Part shown: piece by piece, positions 21,631 through 32,900 of the stretch
How the letters are laid out: every line of letters begins with the position of its first letter
How positions within the stretch are numbered: position 1 is the stretch's first letter
Assembly: GCA_030272155.1 (NCBI GenBank)
Contig: CP126206.1
Coordinates: forward strand, 124,001 to 188,000
Source: Tetradesmus obliquus
Taxonomy: Eukaryota; Chlorophyta; Chlorophyceae; Sphaeropleales; Scenedesmaceae
Direction of reading: 5' to 3'
DNA: 64,000 nucleotides
Translations under genes and position numbers: made by a program
Notes under the pieces: model-generated
The model's input: only the letters and a program-made list of their open reading frames with translations
Databases searched by the model: none
Told to the model about the DNA's origin: nothing

Positions 21631-24600
21631 ACAGCAAGATACCATGGGTAACGGTGGCCAGATGGGGAGCCCACGGTAGAGCACGCACAGCGATGGTGAT
21701 AGTTGCAGGATATAAAAGTGTGTTGTGTACAGACTGCACAGCACAGTCTGCAAGTACTACTGTCGGCTGCGTGTACTAGGCAATGCCAAGCTTGCAAACA
21801 AGTAGCACACCTGTGGTACATTGGTGGCCAGGATCTGCCTGCATGATTGAGCACCCATATCGGCACATTTCGGATCCACAGGTGTGCGCTGAACCATATA
21901 TCATCCTGCAAGCGAGGAACATCACAGCGGCAGCATGGTGTGGTGAGTGACCTGAGTAGGTCTAGCAAGCACAGGTTTCAGCCTGCCTCCCAACCGCAGT
22001 ATGGAAGCAGGTCGGCTAGCACACACTGCTACACCTGGATGACTCCACACAGTTCTGCCAGTACTGCTACAGATGGCAACTAGAGAAAGCATGGTTCAAG
22101 TGATTGCAATGCACCAGCTAATGCAGCCTGCACATGGCTGTGCAATGCGCTACTTGGGGCAAAAAAGGCAACATGACCAGGCACTGCAGCAGGACATAAC
22201 ACAGATTCATGCAGCGCAAGCTCTGCTGGGCTGATGACTTACGTGGTGTAGGCAACCCTTGGGTGCGCGTGCCTGCAAGCAGCAGCAGGGCCACAGTTTT
22301 ATTGTCAGTGCTGCAGGGCCACACTTTTGTTGTCAGTGCTGCTGCAGCAGCAGAATAAAAGTTTGCGCTGCTGCCGCAGCAGAAAGCAGCAGCCACAGCA
22401 ACCTACATAGTTTGACGCTTAGATGGCAGCTGCAGGCGCTTGCACAGCAGCAATCCGATAAACACCTGATGGCTAATCGGGGTTTGTTGCAGACACGTTA
22501 CACCAGGTCAACGCTACGACGCACCTGGTCAAACACAAGGTCAACGCCACACTGCACCTGGCCAAACGCAAGTTCAACACCTGGTCAACGCCTCGCCCCA
22601 TTTGGTCAAACATAAGATCCACGCCAGATGAAAACCACGACGCACCTGGTCAAACACAAGGTCAACGCCTCGCCCCACCAGGTCAAACACAAGGTCAACA
22701 GCAGGTCAAAGCCACGCCGCACCTGGTCAAACACAAGGTCGTCCAGGTATCCCCTGCGGTAGGCAGCTGAGGCGTAGGCCGTCATGAAGCCCTTGCATAC
22801 GCCCTCTGACAGCTTCCACTCCCTCCACCCTTTCCGGGGAGGGTTCTTCTTCATCTCTGGGTCATAGTGTGTTATTTCGCAGCCTGCGTCAGCAATGCAG
22901 TATAGCTTTGCGTCACCCAGACATGGTGTTGGCGCCGAAACAGCCTCAGCTTCCAAACCACACAGTGCCCACAGCAAAACTGGGTGTGTTGATGCAGCGT
23001 ACAGCCTATCACTGTGCGCATGGCGTCTCACGAGTCACTTGCACAGCGTCAGCTTCAACAGCTGCAGCAGGATCACGTCCTGGCTGCTCAGCCTGCTAGC
23101 CATCGTTCACAGCAACACAACAGGTAGGTGGCTGCAACTACTGTCACGTGCATGTGTAGCACGTGGTGCCACGGCGTGCAGCTGCAGCTGGCAGGTGGGA
23201 CATATGCTGATGCTGGCGCGGGCTGCAACAAGCATCTGGCTCAGCACCTGACCTTGCTGCATACTGCAGCAATAACCTCACGCTGCCACGTGCTGACGCT
23301 GCCACTCACTGCGTACAATGGCATAGCCAGGCCGGCGCAGCATCTCCTCCTCAAGCTCAATCACTGCAGGCATGGCACAGCAGGGCACCACAGCAGGCTC
23401 GCAGACAAGCTGCACTGCAAGCCCCGCATGAGGCATGGATGCTGCCCAGATTACGCCAGTAAACGCCTGCAAAAAATTTGGATTGATTGCAATCTACCAG
23501 CATGCACATGCTAGCAAGCTACACACAGCAGCTGCAGCCATGCTGCGCATCCTATGAGGCATCAATTGGCAGGCAGGCAGTATCACATCTCAGGCAGTCT
23601 GCCTGTGGCATGGATGAGCTGCACCCTAATCAGGGACACAACCGCGCTTGGCTGAAGCCATCCAAAGGACTGCAAGCAACGCTGCGTCAGCCCGCTGCAC
23701 TACTGCTGCTGCTGCTGCTGCTGTGGCCTTGCCTGTTGTGGGTGAGTAGAAGGTGTCATCCTGCAAGGCAGGCGGGGCAGCAGGAGGGGAGAGATGCAGG
23801 CGTCAGCTGGCAACTAACGTGAGTGTGGATTGCAGGTGAGAATGCAAGCTGCACTGAGCTGCTGTGGCGCGTGGTGCGCTGAGAAGGTGCACAGTGGTGG
23901 CAGCTGCTGCCAACAAATGCTGTCTGTGCATCTGCATGAGCGCGCGCCCCAGCGCTCCTTGCAGAGCCCTTGCAAGTCGCCAGTTCAGCACCCCAACTTG
24001 TGGCAGTGGCACGTGCAGCAGGCTGCACATGACAGCACCATGTAACAGGTGGCAGCGGCAGCAGCAGCAGTAGCGCAACTGCTGCCGCCAACACCACCAG
24101 CAGCAGCAAAGACTCACATCCACTGTGATGATGATTGTTTCTGGGTCCGTCTCCACCTCCAGAGTCGGCAACAGCTTGGAGGCGGGCCCAAAGTCCTTGC
24201 GGGGAGCTAGTACCTTGACCACGCCAGGGAACTGGTTGGCCAGCATCTTGGCGTCACCCGGGATCTCAGTGACGCTGTTGACCTCCTTGTCATCAGAGTC
24301 AAACCTGTGGAGGCAAAACATGCACCAATCGTAAACAAGCAAGTGGTTGTTAGCGACCCAGGCAGCGGTAGAGCGAGACTTGTACGTAAAGAGCCTTAAC
24401 AAACGTGAAGTCCTTAAGGATGGGACAGAGGGGTTCCACGGTGTGTTCATGCGGCATACGCCACCACAGACACCTGGTAAAATAGAAAGTCCTGAACAAG
24501 GATGACTAGTCTTGGCTTTCGACAGCCTCATCAGACCTGGAGAGGTGTTTGTATGTCAGTTTCCAATTTGGTCTACTTGGGATGCGCGCAGGCTTCCTGC

Positions 24601-26540
24601 TCAGTGATCAGGGATCGAATCCAACAGTGTGAGCAAAAATCCTGTTTGGTCGCTGATCCAAGCTATGCTTGGGTTGCTTGTATACTACCAGTCACCAGGG
24701 ATCTCTGTGACGCGGTTGACCTCCTTATCATCAGAGTCAAACCTGTGGAGGCAAAATATGCATCACAGCCAGACGTATGGATGCAGGGCATGCAACAGCA
24801 TAAACTTGTGGGTTGCCAAACAGCTTGCCTGTTCTGAAAAGGGTCACAGGAGAGTGCGCATTGTCACAAGCAGCGGCAGGCCGAGTGAACGGCAACAGCA
24901 GCAGTGCCAAAAGCACAGCCCCGACTAGAGTTATCAGCTGGAAAGGCCGCTGCCAGGAGCTGACGCTGCTTACCTCGACACATTCACAGTGACCCAGAAG
25001 TACAGCGCATCAGGCTTGCGTGTGCCATGCATGATGGAGTAAATTGTAGGGGCAGCCAGCTCAGCCCGGCCAGGAAAGCTTGCCAGAGACACGACTAGCC
25101 TCTTCGCCCTAGGAGGCTGCTGCTGCGCCTCCTCAGCTGCCAATACTGCGCTGCTGCCACTGCTGCTGCTGCTGCCTGGATGTGCAGTGCGTGCAGCGCC
25201 GTGTGGCCAGACACGCTCCACATGGAGCCAGGAAAACTCTGCACATGACACGGCAGGCAGGCACGCTTGGCGTCAGTGCAGCACAATTACTACGCAGTGC
25301 CAGCAACACACCCGCGTGCCGATGCTGAGGTGGCGACGCTACTTGCACTGTGCGCAGATAGGGTGCAGCAGCTATGCCAAGCAACAAGGGCGTGCACAAA
25401 GGCAAGCGTGCATGCAACAAGGGCATGGTGCAGGTGCGTGCCAAGCAACAGGTGCGTGCCAAGCAATAAGGGCATGCACACAGGCATCAATTCGCTACCC
25501 GCATGCCGGGGCGTCCACTGACCTGCACAGCAGCCTGGCTGGCCCCCCATGTTGTTATTGCGCCACGTCACACCATAGCCCAGCCCAGCCAGGTGAGAAA
25601 ATATGAGGGCCAGCTGTGCAGGGCTGCGGGCGGCATCTGCAGGCAGCGCCGTATCCTCTGGTGGAGGTGGCCGGATGTGCAGCTCAGCTGCTAGCTGGCG
25701 AGGCAGGGGCACGTTGTGCCGCAGCTCTGCAAACACCTCTGCATCCTTACCCTCCATGTCTGTGTGCAGCAAAAAACACAAGCAAAGGAAGAGCGCAAGT
25801 TAGGGCGGCATTTAAGAAACGCCACCGAGGCAAGGGCAGCTGGACCACGCTGCGTGACTAGATGACTTTTACACAGCCTCACACTGGCTGTAACAGCAGG
25901 CTGCGACGTGCGGCCACTTCCTTAAATCACCAGCTGCATGCAGCAGATGGTACTCAAGGCTTTGTTGTTACTCTACAAATGACAACAGTCGCCAGCCACC
26001 AGCTGCACCAGCAGCAACGCACCAAATAAAGTTGTCTGCCTGAACAGATACCCTGCATCGTCTGCTGCCGTCACACCTGAGCCTTGCGCCCGCAGGCACG
26101 CACGACGCACAGCAGGCAGCAACCCAACCCCGCAAGAGGCAAGCACAGCACTGTGCTACACGCCACCGCCGCACCTATCTTCAGCGCCGCAATGCCTTTG
26201 ATGTGGTGCCCCAGCTTCACCACAATGTCCAGCCAGCCCATGTGCTTGGCCTTGCCCTGCCCGATGCACAGCTTGTGGTGCGTGTGGCGGCCCTCTTTGA
26301 TGCTCTTGCCAGCGCCCTCACAGTCAAACGTGTGCACCTCACACTTTGTGTTGAGGATGATGTCTTTCTCAAACGCATAGTCGCTCTGCACAGGCCCCAC
26401 GCTGTACACGATGCAGCCCGCAGGCAGCCGGCTGAGGTCGCAGAAGCGCCAGCGGGAGTAGCCGGTGGGCGGCCGGTTTGGTGGGCAGCTGAGAAAGGGC
26501 GAGACAGGGTCGAAGCGCGCAAAGCCTTGAAGCTCGCCCG
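21133..26540 (-). CDS. Methyltransferase-22 domain fused to a glycosyltransferase-like domain, 5' end not found
   Basis: Predicted bifunctional sugar-modifying enzyme. Exons in transcript order: 26540-26175, 25759-25523, 25238-24974, 24304-24118, about 23388-23310, 22883-22723, 21905-21811, 21565-21488 and 21205-21133 (TGA). Exons 1-3 form a methyltransferase-22 domain: GCIVYSVGPVQSDYAFE, CEVHTFDCEG, LKI-DMEGKDAEVF, LPRQLAAELHI, NMGGQPGCCA-EFSWLHVERV. After a Ser/Ala/Gln linker comes a second domain: RLVVSLASFPGRAELAAPTI, RKPDALYFWVTVN, DFGPASKLLPTLEVETDP, IIITVD, EGVCKGFMTAYASAAYRRGY, LDDLVFDQ-DDIWFSAHL, ending YVPPTLR. This order matches algal GT-A-like proteins with a KLLPTL..TIIITVDDD core. 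All joints are phase-consistent, but the exon at 23310 has an uncertain acceptor, and the expected acidic DDD motif after IIITVD is not seen. The start and any membrane anchor upstream of 26540 were not identified. Confidence 0.75.
21566..21638 (+). repeat. (CAG)n tract, copy B, at a 3' splice site
   Basis: About 24 triplets with CGG and CAA interruptions. On the minus strand it is a CTG tract whose last triplet supplies the acceptor CAG of exon 21488-21565. Confidence 0.9.
22497..22745 (+). repeat. ~30-bp minisatellite, copy B
   Basis: Tandem cacctggtcaaacacaaggt and caacgcc units directly after the splice donor of exon 22723-22883. Several units reproduce the exon end FDQ plus a GT donor. 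Confidence 0.85.
24694..24765 (-). repeat. Partial duplicate of exon 24118-24304 with its acceptor
   Basis: The segment gggatctctgtgacgcggtt through ctgtggaggcaaaa repeats 24260-24316, the acceptor and first third of the exon (encoding RFDSDDKEVNSVTEIP), with a few substitutions. It lies in the preceding intron and lacks the rest of the exon. Confidence 0.8.
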
Positions 26541-28730
26541 CTGCACGGCAACAGCAGCAGCACACACAGCACAAACAGCAGGCCAGTTTGTGGCAGTGAC
26601 CTGGCAGCAAACCAAACAGCAGCCAGGCCTTGCCGTGCATGCAGCTAGCGGTGGCTGATGCGCAGTTCTGCAGATGTGCACCAGCACATGCATGCATTGC
26701 CGCGTCATGCTTGGGCACATTGCTGCTGCGGTGGCGTATGCTGCTCACAGAACTGCTGGCATTCAATCCATAACTAGCAGTTGGCTGTTTTGTGTCAGAT
26801 CCAGTCGGACCTTCTGGTTTGCAGCCCTGATGCACCTTCGACAGCAGAGTAGATCTGAATGCCGTCAAACTGCAGCAGACGGGCATGCAGTTCAACAACG
26901 TGTCAGGGTGGCTGCTTGACTGAACAGCCGCAGCAAAAAGTGAGCATGGTACATTGTGCCTCTGCAAAGTACGTTACTTGCTACTCTTGAAGTATGGAAG
27001 GGAATGGGCTTTGAGGGAGTGAGTGCAGGTGCTGTCAACTGCTGCTGCTGTGCCACTGCTGCACCACCTGGACTGCCCATGTGATGGTTAAACATAATCT
27101 GAGTCCCTCAGCACTGCGGTCAGTCCTGCCTCTGCGCCTTGTGCCAAAGGACGAGTGAATCTTGACGCAATAGCTTACAGTACATCCTTGTGGGCTTTTT
27201 CCAAGTGACAACTGCATGCTTGAGAAGGCTGCAACCCCCACAATAAGCTGCTACTCACTTTGATAATGCTTGACTGCCGTACATTCCTGGAAACACGCCT
27301 TGGCTGTTGCACTCATGCCAAGCTGCTACTGTCACATCTGGCAACACTGCCAACAGCAGCAGCAGCAGCAGCTGGAGCCACACTCCCGAGGTGGTGTGCC
27401 TCTGCTTCTGCATCTGCATATTTGGTTGAACCTTTTGTATGACATCAACTCCCTGAATCGAGGCTGCAGGATGTGCCCAATGCCTGTTGTGCAGGATTGT
27501 CCCGGCTACTGCACTTGTGCTGAACGCTCAACGGGGCGCACAGGTGTCTGTCGTAGGCTTTTAATCGTAAATTTGGATGTTTTTGACTCCAACAGCTACT
27601 TCTGCTTGAAGCCAGGCACGTGCGAGGCCATGCCATATGCAATCACACTCCTTGTTGCATCCGCCCGGCCCCCAGTTTAATCAGCAACGTGCTTTAAGCA
27701 ATATGTTTAATGAGTGATCACTCAGCTGCTCATTTTTCTCAAGTAAACGCTCTCATATGCTGCAACGTCGCACGCATCCTAAGCCTGATTTGTCACCCGC
27801 TTACAAGGGGGCGGTGACTACAGCTGCAGCTGGGTACGGTAACCAATGTGTAGGCGGGACGTGTAGCCCAGTGTACTCATGTGATAAGGGCACTGATAGC
27901 TATTTTACGATGCAGACTCCAAATATGATGAGTTAGTAGCAACGTGTGCCCAGGGGTACGCAGGGGTACAAAGTCTAGGGCATTGTAGCAGCCTACTACG
28001 CTGGGAGCCATATCACAAAGTACAAGCATGGCAGCCTTCACAGGTCAAACTTGAGTGCAGGCATGTACTACAGGTCGCCTGGGATGTCTGGGGCTTGTAT
28101 TCTTGTATTTTCCAACGTACTGGCTGGCCGCCAGCTGGGGGTCAGCACCGGGTGCCACTTGCAGTGCTTGCATGCACATATGTGGCTGCACTGAGGCCTT
28201 GGGTACAGAGGGATGCAAAATCGCAGGTGCTGAGTGTCGGTTGGGTGCGTGCGGCATGCAACTGAGCTGTAGCACACCAAGGGGGTGTGGGGGTTCAACT
28301 CATCTGTTGTTTTGGTCCGGATGCTGGTTGGTCCGGGTGCTGGGCACCTCCTGTATAGGGCTTGTGATGGTCTTAATGGTGAGGCAGTGCCTGCCGTCCC
28401 TGGCAAATGGGTTTGCTCAACTGTGCGGTGGTGATGAGCCAGTAGGATTCTGTCCTGGTAACAAACAAATGCAGGTGCTTGGGCCTTCCCAGCACAGATT
28501 TGGTGAGCACTTCGCATGAAGCTATGATGCCACAATGCTGGGCAGCCGTGCCGGCGTGGACAGCCCATTTGGAGCAGCAGGAGCCTTGAAGTTCGGGCAG
28601 GGGGGCCTCTGGACCAGCATTGCTTGCAGGTAAATTGTTGTGCATTTACCATTACTGAAACTGTCATATTAGATTTTGGTACACAGTACAGTTCGAATCA
28701 ATACGGTGTTCAAGGGTGTGCATAGTGTTC
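26541..28730. other. Region upstream of the fusion gene, no gene recognised
   Basis: The missing 5' exon(s) of the methyltransferase-glycosyltransferase gene should lie here. A minus-strand frame at 26541-26967 is continuous with exon 26175-26540 but Cys-rich and probably intronic, because a good acceptor occurs at 26541. The rest shows no domain on either strand. Confidence 0.4.
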
Positions 28731-28733
28731 TAC

Positions 28734-29180
28734 GGTGCTCACTCTCCTTTTCTGGTCTCAGACCTTGTGTTCAACCTGTTGTGGCTCATACCTGCGGAGC
28801 TTATGTGCCACAACGTTTTGAGAGAGAGAGAGAGGGGTTACACTGGTGTACTCACGCGACATACGTCACCACTAACACCTGAAAGGATTTGAAGCTGCAA
28901 ACAGCTCAGCTCGGGCTGTCACTCAAATGAGGTTCAACCCCATGAAAAACCTCTGTGTGTGAGATCAACTTTGGTCATGCACGCATAACCGTCTTTCCCA
29001 TCACATGCAATTCTGGTGCAATCAAAAAGTTTTCGTGTCCGAACATGAATGCACTTTTCTAAACAGTGTCAGTGACAGCACACTATACATATTGCAGTAC
29101 AGTACGGCAGGCTGAACTCAAGCCGCTGATTTGATTAGGCAAATCATGGCAAGGCAGCAACTTGAAGGCAGGCTGTCTGT
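28734..29180 (+). repeat. Dispersed repeat, copy 1, with GA tract and B-box-like motif
   Basis: The part from 28811 (gagagagagaggggttacac) to about 29090 (cactatacat) recurs at 29185-29364 and 36962-37230. It contains gaggttcaacccc, which resembles a pol III B box, so a SINE-like origin is possible. The preceding 70 bp (ctggtctcagacc, ttgtggctcatacc) match, inverted, sequences in both segmental copies (about 16700 and 20150). Confidence 0.6.
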
Positions 29181-29184
29181 TGAC

Positions 29185-29364
29185 AACGTTTTGCGAGAGA
29201 GAGAGAGAGGGGTTACACTGGTGTACTCACGCGGCATACGCCACCACTAACACCTGAAAGGATTTGAAGCTGCGATCAGCTCAGCTCGGGCTGTCACTCA
29301 AATGAGGTTCAACCCCATGAAAAAGCTCTGTGTGTGAGATCAACTTTGGTCATGCACGCATAAC
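29185..29364 (+). repeat. ~170-bp direct repeat at the 3' end of the LINE
   Basis: Nearly identical to 36962-37135: two substitutions plus a GA-tract length difference over about 170 bp, and closer to it than to copy 1 at 28811. It ends at cgcataac exactly where LINE-specific sequence begins. Confidence 0.75.
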
Positions 29365-29932
29365 GGAAGAGGTCTGTTACAGGGGGGGGCAAGCGATCAC
29401 CCTAAAGTGAGTCACTTGCCCCTCTTTCAGTTCACGTATCATGAGAACCCGATAGCAAGCCACAAGATGCAACCAAAGTAAAACTCCAGAGGCATCTTGC
29501 AGCCCCTATCTCCCCATAAACCAACAAGTACATGCAGTGCAGCATGTGCGAAGTGCAGCACGAAAAGCAGCAGGGTGCTCAAAGCACAGGGCACAAAACG
29601 CACAAGGGAAGGCAGGCATGGTCCAAACAGCAAGCGGGATGCACAATGGTGCTGCTTACCATAGGTGTTTGGCATGATTGCACCAAGGCACTGCTGTACA
29701 CACCAGACTGCAGCAAGCAGGAGCCCGCGGGACCGACAGGAGACACTGCATGTGACATGCAAACTAAGGTGCTACTGCTTCTGCAACCCTCATGGCTGAC
29801 AAGCATAGAAGCACGCAATGCGACACACAGAGCTGAAAAATCAAGCACGGTGACACACGACATGCAACATGGCCTTGCCAGAAAGTGAAAATTGGACAAC
29901 TACTGACAGCACATCACGTAAAAGCAGGAAGG

Positions 29933-32900
29933 TCAACCAGAGCGGGGCGCCAGTACAATGCGCAGCTGTGCTGGATCAGAACGCAGAAACGGGTGATCTC
30001 CAGGCACCGCAACACGCCAATGAGCCGGCGCAGCCTCCATTGCCACAAAATCAGCAAGCAACTCCCAAAACCGCAAAACCGCCTGCTGCTTCGCCTCCTG
30101 TAACACCTGCGCTATCAGTTGCTGTCGCTGTTGTTGTTGTTGCAGCTGCTGCTGCTGCCTACGCTGCTCAACCAGCTGGTTATGCTGTTGCTGCGCAGCA
30201 GTGAGAGCTGCAGGTTGAAACACATCGGTAATAGGTACCTGCCATTGCGGCGGCGGCGCAGACGGCCGCGGCGCGGCAGGCGCGGGCGGCGGAATGCGCA
30301 GATTGTTAGCCTGCCGTCTGCCAACATCCATGGCATTCAAAGCCGCTAAACAAACAACCCCTCAAACACGCTGGTGGAGCCGCTTAGGGCCGGGAGGCCG
30401 CTGCATCAACCAGACATGCCGCATAGCAAGCGGCGGGCGGCCTACAGCCCTCGTACACCATGTTGCAGGCAACGCAGACAGCAGGCTGTCAATCACCGCT
30501 ACCGCAACCGGGCACTCCCAAAAATGGTGCACCAGACCAGGACACGCAGCGCCACACATGCAGGTATCATGCTGCTGGTGCATGCGCTCCGACGTAGGCA
30601 AGCCATCCATGACCAGCCGCCAATACGTCTCCTTGTACGCATCATTTCAGCGCATCTTCCATAGTGCGCCCTGGGCGGCTGCCACACATTGCAAACCACG
30701 AGTCAACGCCTCGGGCGGGGCACCCGCACCGAGCGCAACACTGACAAACCTAGTGCGCCGCTCCTGGCGCTCAGCACGCAGGGGACCAAGCTGCAGTGAG
30801 GTAGCTTCACGAACAGACAATTGTGCAACAGACACCGTCTTGCCGCGATGATTCCGCCAGCCTCGCCTCGCCACCAACATGGCCTCAACATGCTGCTCTG
30901 CTGCAGAAGGCATACATGGCGGGTCTGGCACAGCTGCAGGCGGCCAGGGCCGGTCTGCTGCAGGATGCCGCACAACAGCCAAGGCAGCCTGATGCCACGG
31001 CATGGGCAGCAAGTTAACCAAGTCTGTCAAATCTGCCGATTCATTGTCTGCATTGCTGAAGTTGGAGCCGTACGGCAGCAATGGGTGTGGCAGCTGTTGC
31101 CGTGCAGCATGCTTGATGACATGCCAAGCGCGACAGAGATCGGCCACAGTGCGGATGCGTGGGCGACACTTGCCGCCAGAACATGCATGTGGCCCGCGCA
31201 CAGAGGGCACGGGATGCATTTGCAGCCCACCGGGCACAAACCCAACCATTGCTTGTAAAAAGGGGTTAGCAAAGACAGGAGCCAAGCTACACCAAGCCCC
31301 GGGATGTAGCACTGGCGCATCCTGCACAGCCTGCAGCTGTGCACGCAACTGCTGCATGTCGGACAGCTGTTGAGGATGTGGCGGCGGCAGTGCAGGGGCC
31401 GGCGCCGCAGGCGCCAACGCCTTCACATCACAAACTTTGCCTAGCGCTTGAAGACCAGCAATCATGGGGCGCAGCGGCGGGGGAGGGAGGGACTGCTGAG
31501 GGAACGCCTGCGACGGCTCCATCGGCGTTTGCGTGTCTTCAAAGCTGTCAAACAAGGACAATGGGCCCCACCATTTATGTTTAGAACGCAATAGCGCCCG
31601 CCCAATGCGGATCCAAGGCAGCTCAGTGTCAGGCGGTGCTGTAGCAAACTGCGCGCCCCACCAAGCATGCCGTGCACGTATGTGTTCAACCCATGGCAAA
31701 GCACCAAAGCCACCTTCAGCCGGCCTGCCCGCCAAAAAGCGAGCAGCCACACCAGTGAAACGCCGCACAGACGAAGCAGGTGCCAACCTCTATCCACTAG
31801 CTTCCCAACCGCCGCAACAAGGTGCTGACGATCAACATCAGGCGGCAAATCAGAGAATTCAGCTGCATAAAGCAAGGTGCTCACACCATAAGCAGCGCTA
31901 CCCATACCTCTGCCAAACACCGAAAGCTGCGGAATGTGCGACAGCCGCGCGAGCGCAGCATCCACAGAAGCCAGCTTCTGACCCCAATCCACCGGAGAGT
32001 CAGAGCCCACGCACACACCCAACACGTTGGCCTGCAGGACAGGGCTGAGCGGCAACACACCAGCAGCATGCTGCTGAGAGAGCGTCGCGTGCGGCTGCCG
32101 CGCAGTAGCACCCAGCAAAAGCAACTTGGATTTGTGCAGGTTGAGCTGTTGCCCAGATGCGGCTGCCATAACCTGCATATGTAGTAAAAACTGTGCAACC
32201 TGTGCAGGGGAGCGCAGGTAGACCTGCGTGTCATCGGCAAACTGAGTCGCTGACAACTGCACACCTTGCACGGTGATGTTGATGCCTTTACTCCGCAAAA
32301 ACCTCAACAATGCCTCACCAACAAACAGGTAGAGCAGAGGAGACAGGGGACACCCCTGCCGCACGCCAGCATCAAACCTGCGCATGCCAGAAACAAAGCC
32401 ATTCATGCACGCGCACGCATGCGTGTTGGTGAGCAGCAACTTCACCCACTTACAGAATTCAGGCCCCACGCCCATAGCACTCATGACAGACAGCAGGAAG
32501 GGCCTGTCCAAGGTGTCGTACGCCTTGGCAAAATCCAGCAGCGCTGCCACCACTGTGCTGTCTTCTGGCAGCGCGTGCAGCAGGAGCTGCGCGGTGATGA
32601 TGTTGTGGCCGATCCTGCGGCGCTTGATGAAAGCTGTCTGCGTAGGAGAGATAGCCTGATCTAGCACTGCCTGCAGGCGGGAGGCCAAAATTCTGGCCAA
32701 GAGCCTGTAGTCGGTGTTGAGCAGGGTGATGGGGCGGTAATTGGCTGCCAGGGTAACATCGCCAGCCTTGAAGATGCCGATCACCACACCGTCCAGGAAA
32801 CCGGCCGGTGTCTGCCCTAGCGTGCCTACTGCCGTAAACACACGTGCTAAGACCGGCGCGAGCAGCTCCTTGCAGTGCTTGTACACTGCAACAGGCAGGC

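Larger units (their letters stand above)
19842..23349. repeat. Segmental duplication, copy B (~3.51 kb)
   Basis: Direct tandem copy of 16402-19841, beginning actggaagagtctgtttcct. The junction with copy A is at 19841/19842 inside a truncated coding exon. Copy B is continuous with the upstream exons at 23350-26540 and is thus the copy used by the intact gene. Confidence 0.9.

Noticed and set aside
26541..26967. N-terminal extension of the fusion protein as one long exon
   Set aside because: A good acceptor (gccgtgcag) lies at 26541 and the upstream frame is polyCys and low complexity, so it is more likely intron.
28055..28667. Overlapping 154-codon (+) and 199-codon (-) frames
   Set aside because: Both are open over the same DNA, neither shows a domain, and neither has convincing splice or start context.
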